Source of the DNA: Helcobacillus massiliensis
Lineage (GTDB): Bacteria; Actinomycetota; Actinomycetes; Actinomycetales; Dermabacteraceae
Direction: 5' to 3'
Assembly (NCBI RefSeq): GCF_014191425.1
Contig: NZ_JACHWP010000001.1
Coordinates: 806,001-870,000 of the forward strand
Length of the DNA: 64,000 nucleotides
The translations under genes and the position numbers were made by a program. Every line of letters begins with the position of its first letter. Positions within the stretch are counted from its first letter, which is position 1. A model generated the notes under the pieces. The model was not told where the DNA came from. It did no database searches and saw nothing but the letters and a program-made list of their open reading frames with translations. Positions 18,348 to 31,407 of the stretch are shown piece by piece.

Positions 18348-19224
18348 TCAGCCGACGCGGCCGGTGAACGGGTCGGTGCTGACGGAACTGATGCGCACCT
18401 CGAGATCGGGCAGGCGTTCAGCGAGCAGCTCCTTCGCCAGGGGCAGCCAGAGGGATTCGCTGGCCGAATGGGCAACGTCGATGAGCGCGGGCACCGCTGT
18501 CTCATCCGCCGCGGATTCGAGGTGCTCGGAGGCGGGGTGGTGGCGCAGGTCGCTGGTGACGTAGCCGTCGACACCGGCGGCGGTCGCGTCAGAGAGGAAT
18601 GAGTCGCCGGAGCCGGGGCATACCGCGACACGCCGCACCGGCCGGTCCCCGTCACCGGTGAAGCGGATGCCCTGCGCGGTCGCGGGGACGCGGGCGGCGA
18701 TGTTCTCAGCGAGCTCGCGCACCGTTGTGGGCTCACGCAGCGCGCCGACGGCGCCCAGGCCGAACAGGTCCTCCCGTGCGGAGTCCGCGCCGGACGCGGC
18801 GAGCGGCTGCGGGTCCTCGAGGTCCAGAACGCGCAGCCACCCGCCGACGGTGCCGCGGATGGACCGGTCCACATTCGTATGACCGCACCACAGGCCGATG
18901 CGCGATCGGATCAGTTCGGTGATGACAGCGCCCTTGCCGGTGTGCGCCGGCAGGAAGCTGACGGGCTTCAACAGCAGCGGATGGTGCGCGATGATCAGGT
19001 CTGCGCCGATCTCGCGCGCTTCGCGGACCACTGCGAGGGTGGGGTCCACGGTCAGCAGCACCCGTCGGACCGGTTCGTCCCGGACGCCCGCGACGAGGCC
19101 CACCCGGTCCCAGTCCTCCGCCCAGTCGAGCGGGTAGGCGTCCTCGAGGACGTCCTGGACGGCGCCGAGGGTGAGGCCGATGGGGTTGTGCCCGAAGGTT
19201 CCCTCAGCGGGGTCGGGAGCGGTC

Positions 19225-19235
<11 letters not shown>
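18348..19235 (-). CDS. Nif3-like dinuclear metal-centre protein (YbgI/GTP cyclohydrolase I type 2 family)
   Basis: 295 aa. Metal-binding His/Asp motifs of the Nif3 family: IIAHHPLLLKP, CGHTNVDRS and, near the C terminus, DVAHSASE. The biochemical role is uncertain; family members form toroidal hexamers with a di-metal site. The ATG at 19235 lies inside the end of sufU (11-nt overlap), so it belongs to the sufS-sufU operon, which suggests a link with iron-sulfur or metal homeostasis. Confidence 0.88.
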
Positions 19236-21966
<2,731 letters not shown>

Positions 21967-22170
21967 CCCGGCAGGATAGCGGCGGCACACGGTGGACGCG
22001 CGCTCAGTCCAGGTGCCCGGCTTCGACCAGGCACCTCCCTCACCTGCAGTGATGCCGATGCGGTCACATTTCGGCAAAGAGCAGACAAAGCCTTGGAGGG
22101 CAACGCAGGTCACATGCTGTAATGAGCCTCACCTTCGGGTGCCCTTTCCCCCCTCTAAGGAGAATCCCCC

Positions 22171-24924
22171 ATGGCTGAACGCCGCCCCTCATCCCACCGT
22201 GCCCGCACCGTCGGTGCCGGAGCCGCCGCAGCCGCCCTGTCCATGAGCCTCGGCCTCCCCGCCTCCACCGCCACCGGTGACGTCACCGTCATCGGCTCCG
22301 CCTCCGACCTCGGCGGCGCGGTCGCGACGATCTCCCCGGACGGCCTCAAGCTGGAGCGTGTGCGCGTCCACAACCGCTACCTCGTGCAGACCGAGGGCAA
22401 GGCCATCGCCCACGGCGGCAGCAGGTCCGCCATCAAGAGCGCCCAGCAGCGCGCCAAGGCCGGTGCGAAGGGCCAGGGCGTCACCATGAAGGTGGACCGT
22501 GAGTACTCCGACGTGTGGAACGGCATGTCGGTCACCGTGGATGACTCCGAGGTGGAGAAGCTGCGCGCCGCTGACGGCGTCGTCGCCGTCTACCCGGTGT
22601 ACGAGGTGGAGCGCCCCGAGCCGGTCGACAATGCCGAGCCGCAGAACGAGTTCGCGCAGAAGATGACCGGTGCGGACATCGCCCGCAACGACATGGGCCT
22701 CACCGGCAAGGGTGTGAAGGTCGGCGTCATCGACTCCGGCATCGACTACAACAACCCGTCCCTCGGCGGCTCCGGCACCAACAACGAGAAGGCCGACTTC
22801 CCCAACAAGCGCGTGGTGGGCGGCTACGACTTCGTCGGCGACGACTACGACGCCTCCGGCAGGGACGGCAGCCCCACTCCCACTCCGGATGAGTTCCCCG
22901 ATGACACCGGTGGTCACGGCACCCACGTGGCCGGCATCATCGGCGGCGACGGCGACGTCCAGGGCGTCGCCCCCGAGGCGGACCTGTACGCGTACCGCAT
23001 CTTCGGAACCAACGGCAGCGCCTCCACCGATGTCATCCTCGCCGCGATGGACCGTGCTGCGCAGGACGGCATGGACGTGGTGAACATGTCGCTCGGCTCG
23101 GGCCTCATGACGTGGAAGGACTACCCGACTGCGCAGGCGGCCGACGCCATGCACCGCGAGGGCATCTCCATGATCGTCGCGATGGGCAACGACGGCGCTT
23201 ATGGAACCTTCACCGGTGGTTCCCCGGGCACCGCGGACGAGGTCATCTCCGTGGGCTCCGTGGACAACACCCACTACCGCAGCCCGTTCTTCACCACTGA
23301 GGCCGGCGCCGAGATCGCCTACGCTCCCGGCAGCCCGGCCCCGCAGCCGCCGACCTCCGGCACGATGGAGCTCGTCGCCGCCGGTGCCGATGATGACAAG
23401 AACGCGCTGGCCTGCAACGGCACCGACCTGCCGAAGGCGACCGGTGAGCAGGCCCTGCTGATCAAGCGCGGCGAGTGCAGCTTCCACGAGAAGGCCGTCA
23501 ACGCTGAGAAGGCCGGCTACAAGGCCGTCATCATCTACAACAACACCGCCGGCACCATCAACGCTTCCCTCGACGGTGACCCGAAGATCGGCATCCCCAC
23601 CGTCACCATCACGCAGGCCGACGGGCTCGCCCTGCAGAAGGACATCGCCGACGGCGGCGCCACCTTCACCTGGCAGGACGGCACGGTCGCCACGGAGAAC
23701 GAGACCGGCGGCTACATGTCGGACTTCTCCAGCTACGGCCTGACCGCGGACCTCGACCTCAAGCCGACGGTGTCCGCACCAGGCGGGGCCATCTGGTCCA
23801 CCATCCCGGTGGAGCAGGGCGGCGAGGGCGCCATGTCCGGCACCTCGATGGCGACCCCGCACGTGGCCGGTGTGGTCGCGCAGATGCTGCAGGACAACCC
23901 TGACCTCACCACCGATGAGATTCGCATCCGCCTGCAGAACACGGCTGACCAGCTCGACTTCGGCCTGAAGCCGAACGCCGGCCTGAACGCCCCGGTGCAC
24001 CACCAGGGCGGCGGCATCGTCAACGTCCCGGAGGCGGTGAAGACCTCCACACTGATCACGACCGATCGCGGCCATTCGCATCTTGCTCTGGGTGAGGGCG
24101 AGCAGGGCCCGGTCACGAAGACGATCACGATCCGCAACACCTCGGACAAGCCCGTCACCTACGACCTGGGGGTCCGCTACAGCGTCGCCACCGGCGGCGA
24201 GGAGACCCACGACCCGACGTTCATGGAGGCGAAGGCGGACGTCACCTTCTCCAAGGACACGGTGACGGTGCCCGCGGGCGGCTCCGAAACGGTCGATGTC
24301 ACCTTCTCCGAGGACTTCGGCCAGAACGGCATCATCCACGGCGGCTGGATCACGGTGACGGACCCGATGGAGGAGCACACGGTGCCGTTCGCGGGTATGT
24401 CCGGTGACTACCAGGCGCTGCCGCTGCTGGTGGACGGCGGCATGGGTCTGCCGGTGCTCGGTAAGGCGAAGGGCGACTCGGTGGACATCGCCGGGAAGCA
24501 CCCGACCTACACGATGCAGGGCGATGACCGCCCGTACATCATCTACCGGCTGAACCTGCCGGCCGAGACCGCGAAGCTGGAGATCTTCACGGCCAACGCC
24601 GACGGCTCCAAGGGCGCACCGGTCCACCCGAAGTTCAACACGGCGTGGGAGGACCAGCACGTCACGAAGTCCGCGGACTACTTCATCGCCGATTGGACCG
24701 GCGAGGTGCAGGGCAACAACGGCAACAACAAGAGCCGCACGGTCCCAAGCGGTGACTACGTCATGGAGCTGAAGGTGCTCAAGCCGATGGGTGATCCGAA
24801 GAACCCGGCGCATTGGGAGACCTGGGAGTCCGGCTCGTTCACCATCGATCGCCCCGGCGAGAAGCAGAACCCGGGCAAGGGCAAGAAGCCCGCGAAGCCC
24901 GGCAAGGGCAACGGGAAGGGCTGA
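22171..24924 (+). CDS. Secreted subtilisin-like serine peptidase (S8) with PA insert
   Basis: 917 aa. Sec-type N terminus (Arg-rich, then hydrophobic GAGAAAAALSMSLGLPAS). Inhibitor-I9-like propeptide at about 100-150. Catalytic triad Asp188 (VGVIDSGID), His249 (GGHGTHVAG) and Ser559 (GTSMATPHVAG). A protease-associated domain is inserted at about 390-490, and an Fn3-like region follows near 640-740. The C terminus is Lys/Gly/Pro-rich (KGKKPAKPGKGNGKG) with no LPXTG anchor, so it is probably released or held by charge. TAAGGAG precedes the ATG. Likely extracellular proteolysis; a single-gene unit ended by the hairpin at 24961. Confidence 0.93.
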   Translation: MAERRPSSHRARTVGAGAAAAALSMSLGLPASTATGDVTVIGSASDLGGAVATISPDGLKLERVRVHNRYLVQTEGKAIAHGGSRSAIKSAQQRAKAGAKGQGVTMKVDREYSDVWNGMSVTVDDSEVEKLRAADGVVAVYPVYEVERPEPVDNAEPQNEFAQKMTGADIARNDMGLTGKGVKVGVIDSGIDYNNPSLGGSGTNNEKADFPNKRVVGGYDFVGDDYDASGRDGSPTPTPDEFPDDTGGHGTHVAGIIGGDGDVQGVAPEADLYAYRIFGTNGSASTDVILAAMDRAAQDGMDVVNMSLGSGLMTWKDYPTAQAADAMHREGISMIVAMGNDGAYGTFTGGSPGTADEVISVGSVDNTHYRSPFFTTEAGAEIAYAPGSPAPQPPTSGTMELVAAGADDDKNALACNGTDLPKATGEQALLIKRGECSFHEKAVNAEKAGYKAVIIYNNTAGTINASLDGDPKIGIPTVTITQADGLALQKDIADGGATFTWQDGTVATENETGGYMSDFSSYGLTADLDLKPTVSAPGGAIWSTIPVEQGGEGAMSGTSMATPHVAGVVAQMLQDNPDLTTDEIRIRLQNTADQLDFGLKPNAGLNAPVHHQGGGIVNVPEAVKTSTLITTDRGHSHLALGEGEQGPVTKTITIRNTSDKPVTYDLGVRYSVATGGEETHDPTFMEAKADVTFSKDTVTVPAGGSETVDVTFSEDFGQNGIIHGGWITVTDPMEEHTVPFAGMSGDYQALPLLVDGGMGLPVLGKAKGDSVDIAGKHPTYTMQGDDRPYIIYRLNLPAETAKLEIFTANADGSKGAPVHPKFNTAWEDQHVTKSADYFIADWTGEVQGNNGNNKSRTVPSGDYVMELKVLKPMGDPKNPAHWETWESGSFTIDRPGEKQNPGKGKKPAKPGKGNGKG

Positions 24925-24960
24925 CCACCGGACCGGTCTGCTGATCGGGTGAACAGAACA

Positions 24961-24994
24961 GGGGCGGCATCTGCAGATCTGCGGGTGCCGCCCC
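24961..24994. terminator. Hairpin terminator between subtilase and lipoprotein genes
   Basis: GGGGCGGCA (24961-24969) pairs with TGCCGCCCC (24986-24994) around a 16-nt loop. It lies between two convergent genes, so it probably serves both strands. Confidence 0.7.
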
Positions 24995-25011
24995 TCATCG
25001 TGCTCGGGGAC

Positions 25012-26180
25012 TCACTGGTAGGAGACGAACCAGGGCCGCGGTTCGATGGCGTAGGTCTCCTCGGGGGTGAACATGGGCTTGTCCTCGTCGATGAAGTTCT
25101 TCCACGCCATCCAGATGCCCTCAGGAAGGTCGGTGCGGAGAGCATCCCAGGTGGCCATCTTCTCGCTGCGCACACCGTGCCCGTCGGCGTGCAGAGTGAT
25201 GGCGAGCTCCTCTCGGGAGGTGTCGACGTCCTGACGGCTGCGGATCATGGCGAGCTGGAACTGGTGGAGGATCAGCACCTTCTGCGGCAGCCGGTTCGAC
25301 TTCACGAGGTCGGCGAGCCAGGTGATGACGGTGTTGATCTCGGCGGCTTCAACGGATCCGATCTGCCGCATGTGCTTCTGGTCGGGCTTGAGCCGCCATT
25401 CCGGGTCGAGCGCGAGGCCCACGTGGGGGTGCTTCAAAAGGTCTTCGTACAGCTTCGCCTGGGTGAGGAAGTCAGTACGCCCGGGCTGCAGGTCCAGGAC
25501 CACATAGATCCCCTCTTTGCCGGCCGCCTCGACCCAGGGCCTGATGGTTTCGGGGTCGATTTCGGCGGAGTAGTCCCCGTCGGCCCCCGCGGCGGACGAG
25601 GCGATCGTGGTGATGATCTCGAACGCCGGCTGCACGGGGACGTCGCTGTGCGGCTGATAGTCCTTCGCGTACTGCTTCGCCAGCGCGATGGCTTCGTCGG
25701 CATGTCCGTCGCCGGGTCTGCGGCGAGGTCGAGCTCGACCGACTTCAGCTTCTCCCCCAGGCCGGTGATGTCCAGGCCCTTCGGGTGGATCACGGTGGTG
25801 GTCTTGAGGCGTGTGAGTTCGTCGGCGGTCGCGGCGCCGGTGCCGAGCAGCAGTGGGATGTGGGCCTTCGCGGCGAGGTCAGCGATCGTCGACAGGGCGT
25901 CGGCGGAGCCCGGGTCGGCGACGGCGACGTGTTCGGCGGTCTCCACCACGGCAGCGCTGACCGCCGCGGCGGCTGCGGCATCGTCCGCCGGATCGACGAC
26001 GGTGTTCGCCGCAGCGGTGGCGGCGAAGCGGGTACCGGTGCCCTTGCCGCCCTTGGTGGCCTTCTTCTGCGTCGCGTCGTCGCTGTCGGAGCAGGCGGCG
26101 AGAACGGCGGAGGTTCCGGCGGCAAGCGTGCCGGTGAGGATGAGGCGCCGGGAGGCGAGGGAACGAAGCGGTGGGTTCAC
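25012..26180 (-). pseudogene. Lipoprotein gene with a one-base frameshift
   Basis: GTG at 26180 opens NPPLRSLASRRLILTG, a Tat-like twin-Arg signal ending in the lipobox LAAC. An Ala-rich domain follows (HIPLLLGTGAATADELTRLK, TTTVIHPKGLDITG). The frame carries sense as far as VELDLAADP near 25714, then becomes nonsense. The frame shifted by one base continues as GDGHADEAIALAKQYAKDY and runs to the stop at 25012, with a barrel-like domain (IYVVLDLQPGRTDFL, HVGLALDPEWRL). One base missing in the CCCGG at about 25713-25716 explains the break. I do not recognise the family; the C-terminal part looks like a TIM-barrel, perhaps glycosidase-like. Sequencing error or real inactivation are both possible. 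Confidence 0.7.
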
Positions 26181-26352
26181 GATGCGGGGGCCTTTCGCGA
26201 CGCGGTCAGTGTCGGGATGGGAGCCGGCCACTGAACTGCGGCCGCTGCCTGAGCCGACTCCCCGCTGTTCGACTGTTCTGCACAGTCGGGGATGTGCTCG
26301 CAGAAAGCCCCTCATGCGCAGACGGATCGTCGGAGAGCGGCACAGCAGTCAA

Positions 26353-26429
26353 TGGTGGGCCATGAGGGATTCGAACCCCCGACATCCACGGTGTAAACAT
26401 GGCGCTCTAACCAACTGAGCTAATGGCCC
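26353..26429 (-). tRNA. tRNA-Val (anticodon TAC)
   Basis: Reverse strand. Acceptor GGGCCAT/ATGGCCC, D-arm GCTCAGTTGGTTAGAGC, anticodon loop TTTACAC (TAC, reads GUA/GUG) and T-arm GGGGGTTCGAATCCCTC. The discriminator A is followed by an encoded CCA (26353-26355). A small hairpin at 26270-26288 (CGACTGT/ACAGTCG) downstream may be its terminator. Confidence 0.95.
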
Positions 26430-26524
26430 GCACGGGCAGTGATCCTGCCACGCGGGGTTCCCCGGCGCAAACCCGACCGGAATCGGGGAGCCGGGCGGAA
26501 CGGCTGCAACAGCCGCGCCGGGGA

Positions 26525-26941
26525 TCAGGAACGGCTGGCGAGGCGGGTCGCCGTCCAGTCCTCAGCCACCGTGATCGTGTTCATCGAGCGCAGACCGGCG
26601 AGGTCCGCGGACTCCATGATCGTGGCGGGGTTGACGTGCTCGTCGCGCCCGGCCTTCACGGTGAGGACCCAGACGTCGCCACCGGCATCGAGGGAGCTGA
26701 TGGCGTCCTGAAGGATGTCCACAAGGTCACCGTCGGACTTGCGGAACCAGATGATCACGTGGTCCACGATCTCCTGCGAATCCTCGTCCTCCAGATCGGA
26801 GCCGATGATGTCCTCGATCGTGTCCCGGAGGTCGAAGTCGACATCGTCGTCGTATCCGAACTCCTGGATGAGCTGGTCATGGGTGAAGCCGAGCGCATCA
26901 GCGAGCTGTTTGCGGTTGTCGGCCTCGGCAGACGGTGACAA
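26525..26941 (-). CDS. DUF3052 family protein
   Basis: 138 aa from TTG at 26941. Acidic N-terminal half (LIQEFGYDDDVDFDLRDTIE), then DHVIIWFRKSDGDLVDIL and NPATIMESADLAGLRSMNTI near the C terminus, all family hallmarks. DUF3052 genes sit next to aceE in many actinobacteria, as here (divergent, 265 bp). Function unknown; linkage to pyruvate dehydrogenase is only contextual. The TTG start is chosen because AGAGGAGA ends 6 nt upstream; an in-frame GTG at 26959 lies before that ribosome site. A TAGAAT -10 lies at RC 27025-27030. Confidence 0.85.
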   Translation of the reverse strand: MSPSAEADNRKQLADALGFTHDQLIQEFGYDDDVDFDLRDTIEDIIGSDLEDEDSQEIVDHVIIWFRKSDGDLVDILQDAISSLDAGGDVWVLTVKAGRDEHVNPATIMESADLAGLRSMNTITVAEDWTATRLASRS

Positions 26942-26969
26942 GAACAATCTCCTCTTCACAGTTGAGTGA

Positions 26970-26987
26970 ACCCGTCGGCCGACGGGT
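26970..26987. repeat. 18-bp palindrome ACCCGTCGGCCGACGGGT between DUF3052 and aceE
   Basis: Perfect self-complement made of two opposed GGCCGACGGG 10-mers, 28 bp upstream of the DUF3052 start and inside its probable leader. Same element as at 14202-14217. Confidence 0.85.
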
Positions 26988-27206
26988 CCCGGAGTGACGC
27001 CCGACTCATACGGACGTGATCGCGATTCTAACGGAGCACCCCGCCCATGTCACTTGAGTCTCCCCGGGCCCCACCGCGGGGGCCTTCCTCTGCGCCCACC
27101 TGCGCGGGACAGCGTAGGCTGGGGGCGTCTGCGGTCGACTGACCGACGCGTGCGCACAGCCCAGAGCTCCAGCACGCGCGCCACCCCCGCAAGGAAGAAG
27201 GACAGC

Positions 27207-29954
27207 GTGAATTCGAACGACATCACCGGTCGTCAGGGCATCGGCCTGCCGAGCTACGCCAATGACTCCGACCCCGAGGAGACCCGCGAATGGCTCGACT
27301 CCCTCGACGCGGTCCGCAGGGCCCGCGGCGATGAGCGCGCATCGCATGTCGTTCAGAATCTGATCACGCACGCGCGCAAGAACAACATCGACGTCCCCTC
27401 CGTGGAGAACACGGACTACGTCAACACCATCTCCGTCGACGACGAGCCCGAATACCCGGGCGACCTCGCCATCGAGAAGGAGATCCGCCGCGCCGTCCGC
27501 TGGAACGCCGCGATGGTCGTACACCGTGCGCAGCGTCCCGAGATCGGGGTGGGCGGTCACCTCTCCAGCTTCGCCTCGATCTCCACGATGTACGAAGTGG
27601 GCTTCAACCACTTCTTCCGCGGGCGGCAGCACCCCGGCGGCGGCGATCAGGTCTTCTTCCAGGGCCACGCCTCCCCCGGCATCTACTCCCGAGCCTTCCT
27701 GATGGGCCGCCTCAGCGAGGATGACCTCAACGGCTTCCGGCAGGAGAAGTCCCACCCCCACGGCATGCCGTCCTACCCGCACCCGCGTGCCATGCCGGAG
27801 TTCTGGCAGTTCCCGACCGTGTCGATGGGCATCGGCCCCGTCAACGCGATTGAGCAGGCCTCGATCAACAAGTACCTGCACAGCCGCGGCCTGAAGGACA
27901 CGTCCGATCAGCACGTGTGGGCGTTCCTCGGCGACGGTGAGATGGACGAGGTCGAGTCCCGCGGCGCTCTGCACATCGCCGCCAACGAGATGCTCGACAA
28001 CCTGACCTTCGTGGTGAACTGCAACCTGCAGCGCCTCGACGGCCCCGTCCGCGGCAACGGCAAGATCATCCAGGAACTGGAGGCACAGTTCCGCGGTGCC
28101 GGCTGGAACGTCATCAAGCTCGTCTGGGGCGGCGGCTGGGACGATCTGTTCGCCAAGGACGCCGACGGCGCCCTGGTGGACCTCATGAACACCACGCCCG
28201 ACGGTGACTTCCAGACCTACCGCGCCGAATCCGGCGGTTTCATCCGCGACAACTTCTTCGGCCGCGACCCGCGCACGAAGGCCCTGGTCGAGGATCTCAG
28301 CGATGACGACATCTGGTGGGGGCTCAAGCGCGGCGGCCACGACCCGAAGAAGATCTACGCCGCGTTCAAGGCCGCGATGGAGACCAAGGGCAAGCCCACC
28401 GTCATCCTCGCGCACACGGTCAAGGGGTACGTGCTCGGCTCCAACTTCGCGGGCCGCAACGCCACCCACCAGATGAAGAAGTTCACTCTGGAGGACCTCA
28501 AGCAGCTGCGCGACACCCTGCACATCCCGATCACCGACAAGGAGATCGATCCGAACCTGTACGGCTCGCCGTACTACACCCCGGACCCGGACAGCGACGC
28601 CATGCAGTACATGCATGACCGGCGCAAGGAGCTCGGCGGCGTCATCCCCGACAACCGTCATAAGAAGGCCCTGTTCCAGGTGCCGGAGATGAAGACCTTC
28701 GATGTGGCCCGTCGCGGCTCCGGCAAGCAGGAGATCGCCACCACGATGGCGCTCGTTCGCCTGCTGCGCGACCTCATGCGCGACAAGGAGACCGGCAAGT
28801 ACTGGGTGCCGATCATCCCCGATGAGGCCCGCACGTTCGGTATGGACTCCATGTTCCCCACCGCGAAGATCTACAACCCGCGCGGCCAGAACTACCTGTC
28901 CGTGGACCGTGACCTGCTCCTCGCCTACAAGGAGTCCGAGACCGGCCAGATCAAGCACATGGGCATCAACGAGATCTCCTCCACCTCCGCGTTCACCGCG
29001 GCAGGAACGGCGTACTCGACCCATGAAGTGCCGCTGGTTCCCTTCTACATCTTCTACTCGATGTTCGGATTCCAGCGCACCGGTGACTTCTTCTGGGCCG
29101 CCGGCGACCAGATGGCGAAGGGCTTCGTCATCGGCGCCACCGCCGGCAAGACCACCCTCGCCGGTGAAGGCCTGCAGCACATGGACGGCCACTCCCCGAT
29201 CCTCGCGAACACGAACCCCGGTGCGGTCATCTACGACCCCGCGTACGGCTACGAGATCGGCCACATCATCCGCGACGGCCTGCAGCGGATGTACGGCGAG
29301 AACGAGGAGCGGGAGCAGAACGTCTTCTACTACCTCACCGTGTACAACGAGCCGATCGTGCACCCGGCGGAGCCGGAGGACCTCGATGTCGACGGTCTGC
29401 TGAAGGGCATGTACGTCATCCAGCCCGCGCCGGAGGGCGACGGCCCCGAGGTGCAGCTGATGGCGTCCGGTGTGTCGGTGCCGTGGGCTGAGCAGGCGCA
29501 GAAGCTGCTGCTGGAGGACTGGGGCGTGCGCGCCACCGTCTGGTCCGTCACCTCGTGGACGGAGATGCGCAAGGAGGCCCTGGAGGCGGAGGAGCACAAC
29601 TTCCTCCACCCGGAGGACGAGCCGCGCACCCCGTGGATCTCTCAGCGCCTCGAGGGGGCGAAGGGTCCGTTCATCGCCACCAGCGACTACGACTACCTGG
29701 TGCCGGACATGATCCGTCAGTGGATCCCGGGCGAGTACGCCGTTCTCGGTGCTGACGGCTGGGGCTTCTCCGACACCCGCTCCGCGGCACGCCGCTACCT
29801 CCACATCGACACTGAGTCGATGGTGGTGCGCGCCCTGCAGATGCTCGCGAAGGACGGCCAGATCGAGCGCTCCGTGGTGCGCGACGCCATGGAGAAGTAC
29901 GACCTGCTGAACGTCAACGCCGGCCGCACCGGCAACGCGGGCGGCGACGCCTGA
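27207..29954 (+). CDS. aceE: Pyruvate dehydrogenase E1 component, homodimeric type
   Basis: 915 aa. Decarboxylates pyruvate with thiamine diphosphate and feeds acetyl groups to the lipoylated E2. TPP motif [17 protein letters not shown] followed by [17 protein letters not shown], and homodimeric-type [11 protein letters not shown] and [15 protein letters not shown] at 27207 has AAGGAAGAAGGA upstream; the open frame before it lacks family similarity. A TAGGCT -10 candidate is at 27115-27120. E2 and E3 genes are not in the window. Ends at a hairpin built from the GGCCGACGG motif. Confidence 0.97.
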   Translation: MNSNDITGRQGIGLPSYANDSDPEETREWLDSLDAVRRARGDERASHVVQNLITHARKNNIDVPSVENTDYVNTISVDDEPEYPGDLAIEKEIRRAVRWNAAMVVHRAQRPEIGVGGHLSSFASISTMYEVGFNHFFRGRQHPGGGDQVFFQGHASPGIYSRAFLMGRLSEDDLNGFRQEKSHPHGMPSYPHPRAMPEFWQFPTVSMGIGPVNAIEQASINKYLHSRGLKDTSDQHVWAFLGDGEMDEVESRGALHIAANEMLDNLTFVVNCNLQRLDGPVRGNGKIIQELEAQFRGAGWNVIKLVWGGGWDDLFAKDADGALVDLMNTTPDGDFQTYRAESGGFIRDNFFGRDPRTKALVEDLSDDDIWWGLKRGGHDPKKIYAAFKAAMETKGKPTVILAHTVKGYVLGSNFAGRNATHQMKKFTLEDLKQLRDTLHIPITDKEIDPNLYGSPYYTPDPDSDAMQYMHDRRKELGGVIPDNRHKKALFQVPEMKTFDVARRGSGKQEIATTMALVRLLRDLMRDKETGKYWVPIIPDEARTFGMDSMFPTAKIYNPRGQNYLSVDRDLLLAYKESETGQIKHMGINEISSTSAFTAAGTAYSTHEVPLVPFYIFYSMFGFQRTGDFFWAAGDQMAKGFVIGATAGKTTLAGEGLQHMDGHSPILANTNPGAVIYDPAYGYEIGHIIRDGLQRMYGENEEREQNVFYYLTVYNEPIVHPAEPEDLDVDGLLKGMYVIQPAPEGDGPEVQLMASGVSVPWAEQAQKLLLEDWGVRATVWSVTSWTEMRKEALEAEEHNFLHPEDEPRTPWISQRLEGAKGPFIATSDYDYLVPDMIRQWIPGEYAVLGADGWGFSDTRSAARRYLHIDTESMVVRALQMLAKDGQIERSVVRDAMEKYDLLNVNAGRTGNAGGDA

Positions 29955-29964
29955 TCATGGCGAT

Positions 29965-29996
29965 GGGCCGACGGGTTCTGGAGGATCCGTCGGCCC
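29965..29996. terminator. Inverted pair of the GGCCGACGG motif acting as terminator stem
   Basis: GGGCCGACGG (29965-29974) pairs perfectly with CCGTCGGCCC (29987-29996) over a 12-nt loop, 11 nt after the aceE stop. No long T-run. The stem consists of two opposed copies of the window-wide motif. Confidence 0.65.
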
Positions 29997-30024
29997 CTCG
30001 CTGTCCCGCCGCACTGGAGAACTG

Positions 30025-30402
30025 ATGCCCGCTCAGCTCACCGACCTGATCAGCGTGGACCGCAGCAGCCCGGTGGCCGCTGCGGAGCAGATCCACTCGG
30101 GAATCGCCGCTGCCATCCGCAGCGGTGACCTCTCCCCCGGCCAGCGCCTGCCCGCCGTGCGCGCCCTCGCCTCCGATCTGGGGGTTGCGGCGAACACGGC
30201 CGCCAAGGCGGTCCGCTCCCTGCAGGAGGCGGGCCTGGTGACCACGCACGGGAGAGGTGGGACACGCGTCGCCGCGCCCGACGGCGTCGAATCCCAGATC
30301 GCGGCGGCGGCCCGCGAGTATGCTGAGACGGCGAGACGATCGGGCCTGTCACGCGATGACGCGATCGCGCATGTCCGCCGTGCCCTCTCCGAACTGGAAT
30401 GA
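30025..30402 (+). CDS. GntR family transcriptional regulator (YtrA/YhcF-type)
   Basis: 125 aa. N-terminal winged helix with SGDLSPGQRLPAVRALASDL and GVAANTAAKAVRSLQEAGLV, the GntR signature, and only a short C-terminal helical tail, so YtrA-like and without a ligand domain. It sits just upstream of fabD (65 nt) on the same strand. In several Gram-positives a regulator at this place controls FAS-II genes, but here that is inference. TGGAGAA precedes the ATG. Confidence 0.9.
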   Translation: MPAQLTDLISVDRSSPVAAAEQIHSGIAAAIRSGDLSPGQRLPAVRALASDLGVAANTAAKAVRSLQEAGLVTTHGRGGTRVAAPDGVESQIAAAAREYAETARRSGLSRDDAIAHVRRALSELE

Positions 30403-30467
30403 GGCGCGCCTGATCGCCCCTTCCTCTTCGCACTGACCACCATCGCCGATCGACTTGTGGAGCCACA

Positions 30468-31406
30468 TTGCTCGTCATCGCCTCTCCCGGACAGGGAGCG
30501 CAGAAGCCCGGATTCCTCAGCCCCTGGCTGGAGCTCGACTCCGTCGGATCCCTCGTGGACACCCTGTCCGACGCCTCCGGCATCGACATCCGCCGCCACG
30601 GCACCGAATCCGATGCGGACACCATCCGCGACACCGCCGTTGCTCAGCCGCTGCTGGTCGCTGCCAGCCTGATCACCCACAGTGTGCTGTTCGGCTCCCT
30701 CACCCTGCCCCGCCCCGACCTGTACGCCGGGCACAGCGTCGGTGAGATCGGCGCTGCCGCGCAGGCGGGCATGCTGTCCGAGGAGAACGCGATGCGCCTG
30801 GTGGCGGTCCGCTCCCAGGCGATGGCGCGCGCCGCTGCGGCCGAGCAGACCGGGATGGCGGCAGTCGTCGGCGGCAAGCGCGAGGAGGTCCTCGCTGCGA
30901 TTGAGCAGGCCGGGGCCTCCCCCGCGAACATCAACGGCGCCGCGCAGGTCGTCGCCGCCGGCGACGAGGCCTCCCTCGCCGCGCTCTCGGAGAACCCGCC
31001 GGCCCGTGCGCGCGTGATCCCGCTGCAGGTCGCGGGCGCATTCCACTCGCGGTTCATGGAGCCGGCGCGCGATGAGCTCGCTGAGCAGGCCGGGAAGTTC
31101 GCGACCCGTGACGCGATCATCCCCGTGGTCTCCAACGCCGATGGCTCCCTCGTGACCGACGGCGCCGCCTTCCTCTCTTCGCTCGTGAACCAGGTGGCGA
31201 GCACGGTCGACTGGGAGGCCTGCATGCACACGTTCGCCGACCAGGGCGTCACCGGCATCCTGGAGCTCGCTCCCGCCGGAACGCTGACCGGCCTGGCGAA
31301 GCGCGACCTCAAGCAGGTCGCCCGCTTCGACCTGAACACCCCCGACGACCTCGACGCCGCGCGTGCCTTCGTCTCCGAGCACGCCAGCGCCTCCAAGGAG
31401 AGCTGA
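30468..31406 (+). CDS. fabD: Malonyl-CoA:ACP S-malonyltransferase
   Basis: 312 aa. Loads malonyl units onto ACP for fatty acid chain extension. GQG motif (ASPGQGAQKPG), nucleophile Ser90 in GHSVGEIG, an Arg region at MRLVAVRSQAM, His in GAFHSRFM. TTG start at 30468 with GTGGAG about 8 nt upstream; the protein begins directly at the conserved LVIASPGQG strand, so nothing further upstream is needed. First gene of fabD-fabH-acpP-fabF; the stop is two bases before the fabH start. Confidence 0.96.
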   Translation: MLVIASPGQGAQKPGFLSPWLELDSVGSLVDTLSDASGIDIRRHGTESDADTIRDTAVAQPLLVAASLITHSVLFGSLTLPRPDLYAGHSVGEIGAAAQAGMLSEENAMRLVAVRSQAMARAAAAEQTGMAAVVGGKREEVLAAIEQAGASPANINGAAQVVAAGDEASLAALSENPPARARVIPLQVAGAFHSRFMEPARDELAEQAGKFATRDAIIPVVSNADGSLVTDGAAFLSSLVNQVASTVDWEACMHTFADQGVTGILELAPAGTLTGLAKRDLKQVARFDLNTPDDLDAARAFVSEHASASKES

Positions 31407-31407
31407 C

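Noticed and set aside
26994-27206. An N-terminal extension of AceE reaching back to 26994
   Set aside because: The added residues are Arg/Pro/Ser-rich and unlike AceE, and the GTG at 27207 has a strong ribosome site and a family-typical start.
22189-29804. Long minus-strand open frames opposite the subtilase and aceE
   Set aside because: Same antisense effect; Val/His/Arg-rich nonsense translations, while the plus-strand frames carry complete catalytic motifs.
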